A stretch of 64,000 nucleotides of DNA from Lichenostomus cassidix (GCA_008360975.2 CM039193.1:20257389-20321388), one strand, 5' to 3'; shown: positions 1 to 14,931, numbered from the stretch's first letter. Notes: generated by a model from the letters alone, not told the origin. Translations and numbers: made by a program.

Positions 1-63
1 TAGTGAAGCAAAGCTGTCTATTAAAAACGAAGCAAGGGTTTTTTGCTATATTTAGACTAGATC

Positions 64-82
64 AAGAGAGAGAGAGAGAGAG
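64..82. repeat. (AG)n microsatellite
   Basis: A run of about nine AG units. Confidence 0.9.
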
Positions 83-2394
83 TTTCTGCCTATTTTCATT
101 ACATTATTTTACACTGGATGAATTTTCAACAATAATAGGACACCCTAGGAAGGATGTGAGGACCAGTCAGCAGTTTTCACTGAAAGCTGTGACATTTCCA
201 AAGTACTCTGAACAACTCAAATAATGAGCAAATGTAATAACTTCTGGATAAAACCCCTATTGGATAGTTATTAGCTGAATATTGCATAAACACCTTTTGG
301 GTGTTAAATTGCCTCAGAAGGGAAGAAGAGAGGAGTGATTTTGCTACATTCCCATGCTGCCCAGCCAAGGACTAGATCTGATCCATTTGCTTGGAGAAAA
401 ACAAAAGAAAAAATAAAAAAAAGGAAAAGAAAAAGCTTTTGGATCATAAATTCTGATGCATCATAACTTAATACTACTCATTCATATCAGTCAGAATGTA
501 TCAAAACAAGCCACTGCCATAAGCCACCAAGATCCACCACTCCAGGATGGTTGCATTTCTGAAGCAAATTAAGGCTCCATCCAGCTTTACCTGGATACAT
601 GATTCTAAGAATCCAAAAGGCCTTACACTGAATTAGGGCAAATTTGACTACAAGTTTCTTCTTATTGTTTCTTAAAACCAAATACATTCCACCTTTCATG
701 CAAACTCAAAAGGCTACAAAAGCATGGGACAGATTTAAAGAATTGTATCAGGTTTTTCTAGAGACCTGATATTTCCAGATTTGGATCAACTCTTTTTTTA
801 AATGACAGATTCAAAATGAATTTAAACAGATCTTGGAGCACCCTCCTGGAACCCATCTGTGTATCTTTGTATTCTCTATGTGTGTCCTGCATTCTAAGAC
901 CCCTTGACAGGCCTGTCCATCTGGTCTCCAAGTTGTGAGTGTGGGGTGTGGGGACCTTTGGAGCGCAATTCCATGGGAACAGCACATGGGCTTTCCCTCT
1001 CCACGCTCCCACCAGAGCTGCATGCTCCTCTCCATCTCTGTAACCTTCCCCTGGGGTCTCAGCCAACCTCCACTGCTCTATTTTCTCACAGACAAAGACA
1101 GAAAAAATTACTTTGGTGGGCAAAACTTCAGAACTAGATGGAGATGTTGCTTAGCTATGCACAGACATATACATTTGTATCACCTGTCAAGAGGAAGAAA
1201 GACAACTCTAATGGACTAGCAGGCATGAAACAGTGCTGTAGAGAGGTCACCCAGCCCAGCCCAGTGCTCTCAGGCAGGCTTCTCAAAGCATGCACCACTC
1301 CTGCCAAGTTACATATTGTTCCAGCCTGTTTTTAACAGACCTCCAGTGGTCTCACAATGCAGGCCGGTAGCCAGGGCCCCGGTGGAGGATCCTTCTCTCA
1401 CACCAACAATGGTCCTTTTTATTCTGTTTTGGCAAACGCAGAAAGGGATTTCTTTTATCCCATAGATCAGGCTAATTCCCTTGCTTGGCTGGTTTCTGTC
1501 AGCTGAGCTTTGAAGATGCCCAATAATTCTAGTCCTAGGAGAGTGTTACGAGCTGTTCTCTGATGAGCACATCATCAAGGACAACACTCTAATGGTTTTT
1601 AAATTGTTCCTCTTAGTCAAAAGCTTAAAATAAAAAAGAGGCAGAAGAAACAGTACAAGCTTTAGACAAATGTAAAAGGAATCTTAGACACTGTGAAAAC
1701 AAAGGGAGAACATAATTACAGACCATGTCTCACTGAGAGCATGACTCGACTCACTAGAGAAGACTAAAATAATGCTTTGAACAATTATATCTGTTTGGCT
1801 GATAATAAAAGTGATAATTAAAAACAAGAACTCCAGACACTTTGGGACTCCTCAAATCCCTCAGATTCTTACATCCAGAAATACAAATCAGCCCATCCTC
1901 AAGTGGTGCACAGAGTGTGCTGATTCTTCCCCAGCTGCCAGATGGCTGCTGCAGCTGCAGAACATCTGGACCTTGGACAAAACACACATGCATACCCAAA
2001 CGATGGTGGGAACCATGAGTGCATTGGACATATGGCTGATGTTTGAGTGGTGCATGAGATCCATCAGGCTGGGCTGGTTGTGAAAAACCACATGCCCAAG
2101 CAATGCTGGGTATGCTGGTAATCTTAGACAGCAATCAGGGGAGGTACTTCAAATTAAAAGAGATTTTAAAAGGCCATTTTTACCCCCAGTACACTTGTCT
2201 GCACCTGTACAAGATCACTGGTAGCTCAGGATGTCACAGCACATTATATATTCAACCACAGAAGTGGTTTGAGCCTGAGTGATCAGCGATGTATCGCAAA
2301 GATTGTAAGGAGCAGCGTTACTCCAGACGCGCACAAGGACACAAGAAAGCATGGTTTAGATTATGTTTTTGCCCAGCTTTTCAACAATGGGAAG

Positions 2395-2610
2395 CAAGGG
2401 CAAAACATGTCATTTTTTCACTGAAAAAGTGGTCAAGCATTGGAACAGGCTGCTCAGGGTAGTATAGTGATGTCACCATCCCTGGAGAAGTTCAAAAGAA
2501 GCGTAGAGTTAGCACTTCATAATATAGTTTAATGGGCATGGTGGTATTCAGTCAAAGGTTGGACATGATGATCCTGGAGGTCTTTTACAACCTTAATGAT
2601 TCTATGATTA
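2395..2610 (+). mobile_element. CR1 LINE 3' fragment
   Basis: It carries the CR1 text 'ggctgctcaggg', 'catccctggagaagttca' and 'aggttggacatgatgatcct', ending at the tail 'aatgattctatgatt'. The 5' limit is approximate; it is a 5'-truncated copy, as is usual for CR1. Confidence 0.88.
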
Positions 2611-5600
2611 CCTGTTGAGAAGATGGAAGTAAAGGTCTCAGTTTTGCAACCAAATAAACAGGAAGCCCTGCCTGTACCAAATGTTATGCACAGCCTATTT
2701 CCATCCTCTCGGCTCAGTAAACCCCCAGTGCTATGCTGCTGTCCTGTGCAGCAGAGCCCAGAATTACAGCTCACAAAGCCACAGGCAGAAAAACCCCACA
2801 AGCCTGAGAACACCTCATCTAACAAGGAGCAAGGTGTTATTCCTGTGAAAGATACTGCTCCTGACAAAAAGCAGGGCAGTCTCCTGCACACCTGCCTCCT
2901 GCAGTGGCCTTGGACACGGCATGGTGCAAAGCCAGTAAAACTTCAGGCTGTTCACCTGCACCCAGGGCACACCAGCCCATACACATCACATATACACCAT
3001 GCCAACAACCATCAAGTGTTTCCTTCAGCAGGTCAGTAGCTCAAAAAGAGACACAAAAAGCCTTAATTTAAGTTAAAGAGCTTTGGACAGCATGAATACT
3101 TATATGTATATTTTATATTTATATAAATATGTGCATAAATGCACACATGTATGTAAATACATACAATATAAATGCAGCCTAGAGCAGCCTGAGCTGTTAG
3201 TAGAGGGGTAGTTATCTATGGCCCCTTGTTGACAAGACGCACCCCCTTCCCAGCACCATTCCTGGCTGCTTTGCCCTTCCTAATGATCAACTGGTGAATG
3301 TGGAAATGGATGTGGAGGGAAATCAGTGACAGAGGCAACACAGGGGAAATAGCCTCTCCCCTTCCAGAGCCTGTGGGATTAACCAAGTTTTTAATCCTCA
3401 GAGAACACTGTAAAGCAGGAAAAAGCAGCAGCAAGCCCAACAAACCCATCCCTCAGACAAAAACTGCTGACAAGGCATGGACTCCCTCCTAAGTCCTTTT
3501 GTCATGAGCCTTGGTTTGCTTGGCATCTGAGATCAGTTTTGAGCTTGTGCTACACAGAGATGACTACTTTTTTTTTTAAATAAATAAGCATTAATATTAA
3601 CATTACTTCAAGGAGCTTCATTTTGTAGCATAATAATCCGTTCTCTCCTTAGCTGCCTGCCAGAACTGACTGAGATGTCCTTGGTAATGTAAATGCTGAA
3701 GCCATCTCTATAGAATTGCCTGGAGATAGCTAAATTCATGTGACCCACACTATTATGTGCAGTTAATTTCCTCTTCAATTATTTAATTTTTTTTTAATGT
3801 AAACAAGTTTGTACATTGATTTCATAATTATTGCTGTTAATTTTCTACCCAAATGAAATTTCTTTGTTTCTGCCTGTCTACATGGGATCTCCAGGTGTAC
3901 TACAGCAAGTAACAAACCAGGTGTTATCTAAGAAATAAGGCACTTGGTGTCTGTAGAACACTTAGCATGTGCTGAATGCTCCACATCATCAGCTCACTCA
4001 GATCTCCTACAAAGAGGACAAAAATTTGCCACAAAGGGTGCAAAAGTTTTACCTTGTTTTTAGTACTCTGTTGTACTAGGGTGAGCATTGGAACATGAAT
4101 TCTTCAGAATTCAGAAAAATGTTCTATTAAAACTTCAAACTTCTGAATTATTTTCTTACTTCTTTTAGCCTGGTTAAAATCCCAGACTTGAAATTCCAGC
4201 AAGGCCAACAGGTAAGGCCAGCTTTAAGGTTCTATCACGCCTCTCTTTTGCTGAGAAAAGTGAAAGAAACCTGTTGATAACCAGTCAGTGCACAGGTGTA
4301 CTCCAATAGAATTTAAACAGGCACCCACACCCACAGAGATGTTGTCTGATGTGTGTAAACACAGGGTACACACATAGATGTGTGTATTGATTAACTCCCA
4401 CAGCAGTTTAAACCTTCCAGCTATCAAAAACTCCAAGAAGATAGTAAAATTGCTCAAAAGTTTAAGGAAAAGCTACCTTTCAGGTTTTATTATTATTATG
4501 CATTCAGTCTAAGAGCATTGCAGAAGTCTCAAGGCATGCCTAGAGAGACATAATCAGGCTGGTAAAATAACCTCAAGATGCTATGCTGTGTCCCTGAAGT
4601 CCCATCATACCATGAAAATAATGTTTCCCTAATGTAATTGCAGCTGCATGATGTTACTACTATCACATTTTAATAACTCATGTTTAACTGCGTAAGAGAA
4701 TGAGCAAGTGCAATGCAAAAAGCCATGGCACAGCAATCGTACTCAAGGCAATTTTCTTCATAAAATTTGAAAAAACCCTGGAAACCTGATTTTACATGAG
4801 CCAATTGCAGAGGGGAAAAAGTTTAATAGGAGGTGTTAGAATTGTGCCGCAGGCCAAACACAGCAGTCAGCAAGGCAAATTATAGACTGCTTTTAAAATT
4901 AATATCAAACATCAGCATGAAAACCTAAATAGGTAAATGTCTGGACTGAATTTCAACTCTTTTCTTAAAATGAAATGTACAGACTCCTCTTTGGAGCATA
5001 TAACGTATCCTTTGTGCCTCTGCCTAGCAACAAGCTGTCTGAGGCTGGATGCCCTCGGGAGGGACACTCCTATTACCCAGACCTACCATCTCCTTGCCAC
5101 TTCCGGTGGGCTTTTTGTCAGTCCTGTTTCAGGTTTTCTCCACTCCAGTTCTGTCTGAAGTTATGGGTAAGGTGGGTAGGCTGCAGAGCTCTTAAATGAA
5201 ATGGATAGTAGTGAGCTGTCTTCTGGGTTTGGGGTGGGACACTGTGGCTGTGCTTGCACAGGGCGTATTGTTCCAGGGGTCCCCAATTCTGTGCCACCAT
5301 CTCTGCTCTGGCTGGAGAAATCCATGTTTTTTATGTCATCTGAACTTATAACATCTTTGGGAAAAGTGAACTGTATGTGGATCAACCAGCAGAATGCTGA
5401 TCCTGACAGAGGCAGGGCACGTTTGGGAGCTGGCACTGCAGGACTGTGGAAGGGGAGCAGGCCCAGGGCTGTGCTGGGCTGCACATCCGGCATGGCTCCT
5501 GGCCCTGTGTTACTCCACACAGAGCCCGTGGCTGCAGGAGAGTCGCAGCCAGTGCAGGATGACTGGCCTGCAGGCAGCTCCCACATGGTGCCTTGCCTTT

Positions 5601-7683
5601 TCTGAAAGCCCACCTGCTCCACGATGCACGAATGTGGGGAATCCAGCACCTAAAGGGAGGTAAGATTTACTTGCTATCTATGCTCCTGTTGTTATTCCAT
5701 ATTGTTAGGGCAGTTATCTTATTAAGCCATTTGCTGTCAGGCCTTTCCTATCAAGATCCTGAAAGAACCCTGCACCGACTCTCTCCCCTCCACCATCCCC
5801 ACGCTTGTGCAGAGGAATAACCAGTACAGTTAAATAATCTGCTATTTCCAGTTATGATCAACCCTCTCTCTTGTCTTTATTCAGTCACTACACATATTTA
5901 CCATATTAAACTTGCAGTGAAAGCCAATTTTTCCCTGTCACTGCAGAACTGTATTCACAATTGCAGTCTCATACACAGTGTGTTTGTGTTTACTGGCAAA
6001 AACTGTCTTGTAAATTATGACCAATGCACCTAATGGCTTTAACTTATTTATAGGACTGCACAAAGGCTTCAGACCCAACCTTTGCTCTCATATTGGCAAA
6101 GGCTATAATTAAATTTTAATTGACAACCTGAATCCATCCAAGAGTTACTTCCTCACGTCTTTCAAGGACTTGCAGGGTGGTGTTCCCTGGACCTCGCTTG
6201 CACTTACTCCGAGCTTAAAAGTGCTCACAGGAGCATTAGGGTTTTTAACCAAGCTTAATTCAAACCACAGATTTCAAATTATGTGTAACACACCTAACTT
6301 TTGTCTGAATCAAAGGCTTTTCAATTTTATGTGATGAATTAGAATTCCTGAGGATGGTGGCCATTCCCCATGGGAGGGCTCCCAGCAATCCACCATGTAC
6401 CTGGACTAATGCTTCCTACAGCTCCAGTCTGAACAGAGGAACCCCTTGACTAGTGGTCTCTGACCTTGTCTATCAATGATGAGGTTTGTAAAGCTCTGTA
6501 AAGAGGATATCTTTGCTCTTCCAGCCTACACCTCAGCAGAAAAAGACCTTCTGCTAGAATCAAAGGTCGCCTTTGCTGCTGGGGTTGGAACCTGTGGAGT
6601 CTCCCCCAGAAAGCGGGGAAGGAAAGCACTGGCAGAGGAGAGCACACACAAAGGTATTTGTGTTCACTTAACTGCTTTTCCATTCTGCATAGACACCCCC
6701 TCTCTCTGAGCTGCCCATGCCATCTTTAGGAGGACACTTAGAATTTCCATATTGAGGCACTGTCCCCATGGACCATCCCAGTCACAATCTGTTAGACAAA
6801 CAGCAGAGTTAACAAAATTGGCCATAATCACCCTGTAATGCATTCTGGTGCCTATCCAAGGAGGGATACAGCCACCTTGAGCAATCCAGATGTTAACTAC
6901 AATCAGTGTTTCAGAATCAAAGATTGGAGTGTTCATTTGACATCCAGCACTCACTGTACCTGTGCTTTCCCTGGTGCATTCCTATCTCAGGCTGTACATA
7001 AATAAACAGAAGATTGCAGAGAGCTATAATATTGCTTCAGGTTATGCTGATGCACTTCCATTTTCATTTGAATACTAAAATGGCTTTATGTATTACAAAC
7101 TGCAGAGAGAATATGGTACACACTGGCAGCAGTCTTCATGCTCCTCCTGCAGTAAGCATTGTTATGCCCTATTTCAGTACAAGGAATCTTTCACAAGAAT
7201 GTTGATATCAAAAAAGCCATTGCTGATGGCGCTATGATAAAGGTTATGCTGCTTGCCCTGAAGTGATACAATCCTTGCTGTGCAAGACAGGCGGGTCAAA
7301 CACAACCAAGTCTCTGTGCAAGTCTGCAGCACAGTCACCATGTCCATGCAAGCACAGACCTGCTGCTCTCATCTTAATCTACAGCTCTCTGATCTTGAAA
7401 CAGCAAGTTTTTCGTAAGGAATAAGGAATTCTGCCCTGCATGGTAAGCTAGCATGTGTGCTCAAAGAGCCATGACAGAAACACTTGCACAGAGACTAAAA
7501 AAAGGAATTGTTCCATCTGCACATGTAAAGGAACATTTGCATATGCTCTACAGGATTATAGAGAAGTTAAAACACTGGGAAGAGGGAAGATACCACAGGA
7601 AGATGGAGCAGGCTAAGCAGTAAATAGCAAGGAGGGAGATGGACAAAGCAAGATGGATGCTCTACCAAAGAACAATTACCTTA

Positions 7684-7758
7684 GGAAAAAAACCAACAAA
7701 ACCAACCAAAAATCCCAACCAAAACCACCCCAACAAAACCCCACAGCAAAACAGACTT
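7684..7758. repeat. A/C-rich simple repeat
   Basis: Alternating runs of A and CC ('aaaaccaacaaaaccaacc', 'ccaaccaaaaccacccca'), of the type common in bird genomes. Confidence 0.7.
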
Positions 7759-8151
7759 TAAATAAGTTTTTTTTTTTTCCCACACAGGCTGTGAAGGTCA
7801 ATAGGACATTTGATATAGGCATTATATTTTTATTCTGGAAGCAGCCTGGTTCTCCCTCCTGCCAGTGTATGTTATTCCTACAAAAGACTACCAGCTAAGA
7901 AGAGAAACCCACAACTACAGAATCTGTGTAAACTGAAACAGTGAGACTTAGAAAAGCTAATATAGGTAAGGGAGATCAAACATGCAAACTACACAGCAGG
8001 TTTCAAATATCTTTTTTTATTTATTTAAGAGAAACATTTTTATGTTTTGCTGCAGTCTTGGTTCACGTTCAACACACTCAGCAAAAGCTCACTGCAGGAT
8101 TTGCTTCAACAAGATCTGGATCAACTCTTGAAAAGGAAGGCTCTCTTTCCA

Positions 8152-8250
8152 TTACAGAATCACAGAACGGGTCCAGTTGGAAGAGACCACAGTGGGCTCA
8201 CCTGGTCCAAACTCCCTGCTCAAGCAGGGTCAACAGGAGCACATTCCCAT
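8152..8250 (-). mobile_element. CR1 LINE 3' fragment
   Basis: It begins with the inverted CR1 tail 'acagaatcacagaacgg', followed by 'gttggaagagaccac' and 'ggtccaaactccctgctcaa'. It is old and degenerate, and the right boundary is uncertain. Confidence 0.8.
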
Positions 8251-8951
8251 AAAAGTTGCACAGTACAAACAGGCATTACAGCAATGTGCTCACCCACACA
8301 TCTACAACTTGGAAATCATGTTGGGAGCAGCTCCCTGCACATGAGCTACTTCACTCCAACAATCAAAATTAAACATGCATCAGGACAATTGCCCTGCACT
8401 AGCAGATTCAGGAATGTTGCCTGGCAGCCAGCACACACGGCCATGGTCTGTACTACAGTACTACCCAGTTAGGATATAAATACTGGATTTTTTATCTCTT
8501 TATTTTAAAAATTGGTTTATCTCTCTCTCCAGTGCATGTTTCAGCATAGCTATTAGGGAGATAATGCCTGGTGTGGCAGGTTGTTTCTCAAATCACTAGC
8601 CCCATGGAAAAGTGTTATCAATTATGTTTGCATATGTCTGCAGATCTGTTCCTTAATTGGGCTGTTGGCCTTTACAGTAACATGTAGCTGCTTTTCACAG
8701 CAAGTCTGTACTGAATTGGGCTTGAAGAGAATGGCTCTAGATATCCTTAAGCTTCTAAATCAAAACAAGCTGTATCTCTAAACCTGAGCAGATACACAGA
8801 GAGGCAGAATAAATACTTTTTAAATCTTACTCTCCTTTTGCTAATTCAGTTGCATAACAGAAAAAACTGTGCAAAAGTCTACAATTATATTCTAGAATCA
8901 TACTTCAAAAGACTAATGCAAAGTATCCTCAAATGTGCTGTACACAGGCCA

Positions 8952-8994
8952 GGTTTACCTTTATTTACCTTTATTAAGGTTTACCTTTATTAAG
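8952..8994. repeat. TTTACCTTTATT short tandem repeat
   Basis: 'tttaccttta' occurs three times within about 43 bases, two of them followed by 'ttaag'. Confidence 0.8.
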
Positions 8995-9838
8995 AAGCCT
9001 TTTGTTTTCTTTGAGTAATTTCTGAAGGCAAGTTTCACCATACTCTTGATTTTTGGCTTCTAACTTGAGCGGGAAAAACTGAGAGGAGCTTTCTTGTTTC
9101 AGTGCATACCCAGGTTCCTCAGCACTGCAGAAATATCAGGGCATTTGATGTTTGCAGCACAAAAGTTGCTTTTTTTGCTGCCTATCTGCACTCCATCCAA
9201 CGTGATGGCATGACAGGTCCTGCTGTAGGGAAAGCCTTGCACACCATGGCACAGCTCCACACCAGATCTGCTCCCGGGCCCAGGGATGTGGAAAACTCTC
9301 CCCTGGCACAGAGGCAGCAGCTTCCCAAAAGGGCAGAAATCCTTGACCTCAGCTGTGACTCAGTATTACCTACAGACAGTTCCATGACTTTCTTTGTTTG
9401 CAGCTGCTTAACCAGGGTTTAGCTCATGATTTAATAGGGCCCCTTACTTTGATAACTCAAGAATTTTAAGAGTTTTTTTACATTTTGGGAAAAATGTAAG
9501 TTAAACACATCGGCCATTTTCAAAACCTCTCAAAGAATTAAAGCACGTTGAAGAACTGCAACACGCAGTTGGTTCATTTGTGCTGGTTTGGCTCTACGGG
9601 GCTGTGTATTTTCCAAGCCTTTTGTAACTGCCTTTAATTATACTTTAAATTAATTTCCTGAATGGACAGTAGTGCTGTCTACAGTGAGGCACACTGCTTA
9701 AAAGCAAAGCAAATTATTTCTTGGCATCATTACTACAACATGGTAATGTAACCATGTATTTTGTGCCCTGAGCAGCATCAGAACAAACTGACTCAGACCA
9801 CTGACCAAAGATACCCTTTCCTAATATTTTTGACAGAT

Positions 9839-9854
9839 AAAAAAAAAAAAAAAA
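9839..9854. repeat. Poly-A tract
   Basis: Sixteen consecutive A residues with no recognised retroposon body on the 5' side. Confidence 0.85.
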
Positions 9855-12800
9855 GGGGAAAGAGAAAATACATTGTGGAATAGATAGTCAGATAAACTGA
9901 CAGGCAAGCTTCGTATATATTTACTGGATTAAATTTCCTTTAATAAACTGGAGCTGTTTCAATAACAAGAATAGAATCCTAGATGCTGGTTTCCAATAAT
10001 TCATCCCATATAATAGTGCAATTCCATTTTGCATTGTTTTCTCTATGACTTGGATGAACACCGTCTGGTGGCAGGTATTGGGAGGATTTACATTGTGAAC
10101 TCACCTTGAGACTTTGCCCTAAGGTTACAAAAACATTTCAAATTCCTGGAAAGCCACACTGATCCCATGTCTCAGTGAAAATGGAATAAATATCTAATTT
10201 CTTTTCCTAACAGCCTTGCTGTTCTGCAAGTACAGAACACAATGGATCTCTTTACATGCTAGCTGACACATACCTCTGATTTTTTCCAATTATATAGATG
10301 CTTTTAACACTCCACCTAAATGAATAAAAATGCATTTGACTATGTCTAGTCTGAAAAACAGTTAAGAACACTTAAAAAATTAAGTTTTTGGAACTTTTTA
10401 GAACCAGGATGTTAAAGTCCATCTTAGTCTCTAATTCTGTGGTCTTTGAAATTGCCAATGGATCTGACATAAAGGTCTCAAAGCTGAAGCTTCCTGGAGT
10501 TTGAATTCTGATTTTTTTAATACATAAGACAAAAATTATTTGGAACATATATATAACCAGAAACTGGCATCCCTCAAATTAGGACAATTAGAAACCTTAG
10601 TTTTCCTACAATATTTTCAGTCAGGTAGTTTGGAAAATAGCCCCAGTTTTAAGCTTTTCACTGTCATGCCAGGTGTGCAAGGTTTGGGAGAAATGTGTTT
10701 TTAGGAGGTAAGTGACCAACTGATAACAATTAAGTACATCAGAGCAGTTTTATTTCTCACATTTTGCAGTTCTCCTGACATCAGTTCTTTAAGATCTATG
10801 CTCAAGGTATTAATGTCTCATTTCCTATACATCCAGCACCATGGTAGAAAGATCTGCCAAGGAATTCTGCAATGTTACTTATCAAGAAGGAGATTAACCA
10901 TAATTGTTGACAATAACTTCAATTTTTACACCATATCATAAACTAAGGCTTTAGAACATGGTGACTGGTGCATGGTGCAGCCAGGCTAAGGAGTCCACAT
11001 ACAAGTTCTCATCTTCCTCATTTATCTTTATAGGCCAACGATACATAAAAAAAAAATTCAGCATTTCTAAGCTAGGCTGGGATTCTGTGTGTTCCTTTCT
11101 TAAAAATGTGAAGGTGTTACTTTCGGTCTTGGTCGTTTTCTTTTTTAACCTTTCCAAAATTACTGTTCTGTATTTTTAGTCTATAGTTGCAAAGCTTTTA
11201 TAAAGGTTCTGAGACTGTCCAGTGTGGTGGGAAAAGTATCCATTACTCTTAAACTCTAACATTAAAATTTCTCCTCTGAAGTAAAAAACAAGTGCCTACA
11301 GATGCAGCACACAACAGCATCCAAACCATAGCTACCCTAGCCTCAGCATTAGGACATTTCCTGTCTCTGTCATTGATTACCTCTGGTTTGTATATTAATC
11401 CTGCAGAAAAGCAATGGCAGAGAGAAAGATAAATTCACACCTGAATCCTCCTACCTACTTAGGAAGTCAGAAAAAGGGTTTGGTGGTGCTCAAGAAGGAA
11501 ATCCTCAGAAGGGACTAATGACTTCCCCTTGAATTATAACCCTTTTACAATCCATCACACTGATTTAGGGCCTCACAGTTCACCCTCCTAGCAGCAATTG
11601 CACTGCAGTGATTCACTACAGTCCTACAGCAGAGACAGCTCTAGCCAAAAGATTAAATTCTGCCTGTATCCATGCTTTGAGCCCAGCCCTCCCTGGGCCT
11701 GTGGACACTGGCAGCAAGTAAGAGCATAGATGTGCAGAGGAGGGAGCCTGCTTCAAGCACAGGATGTGGCCTGTGTTTAGTCACTGGAAGCTCCCTTAGG
11801 AACCAGATCCAGTACAGAACGTGCATTTAGCAGTGCTTCATCCTGAAGCAGCTGATCCCAATGCAAATCAGGGCATTCTGTGGTTGCACCTAGTTGTTCT
11901 ATCGCAACGGGATTGGACACAGCCAGCAGTGCTACATTTCTCTTTGGGGCTCTCTCTCATTAGCACACCTGGCTTGACAATGTTTTGAGGCAGCAACTTT
12001 TCCTCCTTCTATCCTCAGACATTTAAGTCACTCAGCTTCAATGAAAATCCACAGCCCGGAATGACTTTCCCACTCCAGCAGAGACAGGTAAAATTTTTTT
12101 CTGAAATGAAGAAGTAACTGTGTTTCCCTTGATAAAGTGCAGCAGCATGGCTGTCAGAGCTCAGCTAATTCCTTTCCCAACAGGAGTGGTTCAGACCTGC
12201 GCCCCAGATACCATGACCATTTGTCACTGTGCTAGTCAGGGTGCTCAGCTTTTCACACTGAAGTCATGTCGCTACCCCTGAAAATATTTGCTGGATCAGC
12301 AAAAGAGTGATTTTGGATTGACTTTCCCTGTGCTCCCCAAAGCACCCACTGAGCAGCTCCATGCTGGGCTGAGACCTTCAACTTCTTGCACTTTTGCACA
12401 TAATCCCAAATTTTTATCTAGAACTACCAACTTACCTCCTCTAAGGCCTATGTTTTAAAGTAAAGTTGCATCTTCACCCTATAGACTAGAGGAACCTCAG
12501 TCTTATCAATACAATCTGGACATTCCCTGGGGTAGATGAGGAGTAGCTCTATCCTTAGACCCTCAGGGAGGTGAATTAACTAGCATTCAGCCTTCAGGCA
12601 GATTCAGCAGCAGGATGCTCAATGAGAGCAGTTCTTTAGGTAGAAGCACAACGATTGATTTTAATCTCCAACTAAACAGGGGTTTTAAAAATCACATTTG
12701 TGGATCTAAACCCCATTTATCCATGTGTAATTTCCTCCACACCTCAGTATTTCAGTAACACTGGACTGATGTTCAACTCCTTCACATGAGCAATGGGAGC

Positions 12801-14195
12801 ATTAAACAGAGATGTTGGCAGCACAGTTTGGCAATGGCAGAAACTGTCACAGCAAAGTTTAAAAAGTAAAATATGCATCTTAATGGGACAGTTACCCTAA
12901 ACTTACATTCCATGTAAGTTCCTACAAAGCTTCTATGTAAACAGATAGGAATTAATTATAAGAAATACCCTGTAAACACAAAGATATTTTTATATCCATG
13001 GGCCATATAACTGACATTTTCATATTCTTAATAGCTTTTGTATTTATTTTATGTCCTACTAATTCCATGATCTCTACACTCTAAGTGAAAGAAAATTATT
13101 CACAACTGGTTCAAGATTTAATAAAACACAAGTCACTCAGCAAATAAAAGTAGAAAAGCCAACAACTGGAAATAATTGCAAGTATAAGCATCTAGTGAAG
13201 TGAAAACATGGCAACAGTGCTAATAAATGGGTTATGCTGCAATTATTTTTACACACTGCATCAAATATTTGGTGAAAAAAAGGAAAACAAAGCCAGATGG
13301 CGCTGCTTTTTGTTGCCTGTTGGGCAACAGGTCTTGCAAGAAAAAGCCCTTATGTATATACATTTTTTTGGAGATAGGAACCAGAAGAGAGGAACATATG
13401 CAATCTATTTCTCATAATCTGCCGGTAAAACACCAGAAAAATTTGTATTTTTACAGGCAGCCCCCAGCATAACTGCAGAGGGGAATGCAGACCACAGGCA
13501 GAATTAATGTCTACAGGTTGTGTTGAGGCCACTCACCACTTCCAGGTGAAATTGATCTAAAAATTTCCTTATGTATCATATTTAATAGTTTCAGTCCAGT
13601 CTAGTCTACAAGCTGAGTGTTTACCACATCCCAAACTGTCAAGTTCTTTTAATGTCAGCTTTAAAAGCAATGCCAAGGACTTCAACAAAGCCAACTGCCT
13701 TCTCCAGTTCAGCCACAAGCTACCGGGCAAACGGTGAGTGGTGCTGCGTGAAATTCAAGCAAAATGATCACAGTAGTGATTTCTGGCCTTGAAATTCCAC
13801 CTGGGATTGAATTTCCTCTTGCTATTTTAAACTGTGTGTCAGTAATAAACAGCAATCTGTGTTTGGTACCTACCTGGTATATCACAATGGGATTTGAAGC
13901 AGATATCATTTTAAATGATCCAGACCGAAAGACTATGGCTGCCTTAAAAAACTAAACAAATGAAAAGTTATACAAATGAGAAGTTATACTGTCAAATTTC
14001 TGGCTTTTCAAAAAGCTTCTGTCTATGAATCTGGCAAAAGAAAGCACAAAAGGGATGTAAATTTATATTTGAAAATTTATATATTGAAATATTGTCATGA
14101 CAAAGAAACTAACAAAAAAATGCTAAAGGCCAATAAGCATGAGCCAGCCCTATGTCACCTGGTCTGGTCTCACAAAATGTTGAGCAAAGCAAAAT

Positions 14196-14240
14196 GTTAG
14201 GCTAGCTGACCTGATGTTTCTTTCAACCTGGATTATCCAG
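14196..14240 (+). mobile_element. Possible old CR1 tail
   Basis: 'ggctagctgacctgatgttt' followed by 'ctttcaacctggattatcc' resembles the last block of CR1, but the terminal repeat units are lost. Weak. Confidence 0.4.
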
Positions 14241-14242
14241 AA

Positions 14243-14292
14243 TCTAGGAACAACTTCCTAGGTTGTTCCTAGAGAGTCTAGGAACAACTTCC
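14243..14292. repeat. Nested inverted and direct repeat
   Basis: 'tctaggaacaac' (14243-14254) pairs perfectly with 14262-14273, forming a 12-bp stem with a 7-base loop. The 16-base 'tctaggaacaacttcc' then recurs directly at 14277-14292. Confidence 0.8.
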
Positions 14293-14931
14293 AGAAATTC
14301 TGGAAAAAACCAACCTTAACTAGGAACTCTTTCTAGACAACAAAACCCCACTGCTTGCACACTCAAGACATGTGCACTCCCATGTTGCACACATTAGTCA
14401 CACACATAAGCTTATGTTGCAGTATTTATGGGCACATGCAATGCACATAAACTTATCTCACTGCACACAGTGGAACCTGAACTCAGTCTTGAGAGAGCAC
14501 AAAAAACCCAAAACGGATCAGGCCCTACAGCCCTGCACACAGACACAATCCTACTGCTACACAGTAGCTCTAAAGCTTTGACTGATGCTGTAAAACTGGG
14601 ATAGCTGGCAATGATCACCTGTTTTTGCTTTTTCCTTGTTTTTTTAAGAATTGTAATATGAATAAAAGACACAATGAATGGGGAGGGGCTGCACCTTGGC
14701 AATGAAGGCTGCTTTCTTCATGCCTTCCCTCCGGCCCATTGCAGGGCAGGTGCTTGGGATCTCAGGATACTCGGCACTGCTGTCACCTGTGGAGCTAGTT
14801 CTCTACCTTGTGGGGAAATTTTCTCTTTTTCTTCCTTCCTCTCTCCCTCCTCTCCCCATACATCTTGGAAGCTGGGAACTACTCCTAAAAGAATTGAGTC
14901 TCATACAAAAGAACCCTTTGAACAGCTCATT

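Noticed and set aside
2240..2394. Possible tRNA or SINE body before the CR1 at 2395
   Set aside because: I could not find A-box and B-box promoter words with proper spacing or a cloverleaf.
5161..5649. 162-residue open frame on the minus strand, with overlapping frames on the other strand
   Set aside because: It lies in a locally GC-richer patch. It has no domain, no splice logic and no similarity I recognise, and several frames are open at once.
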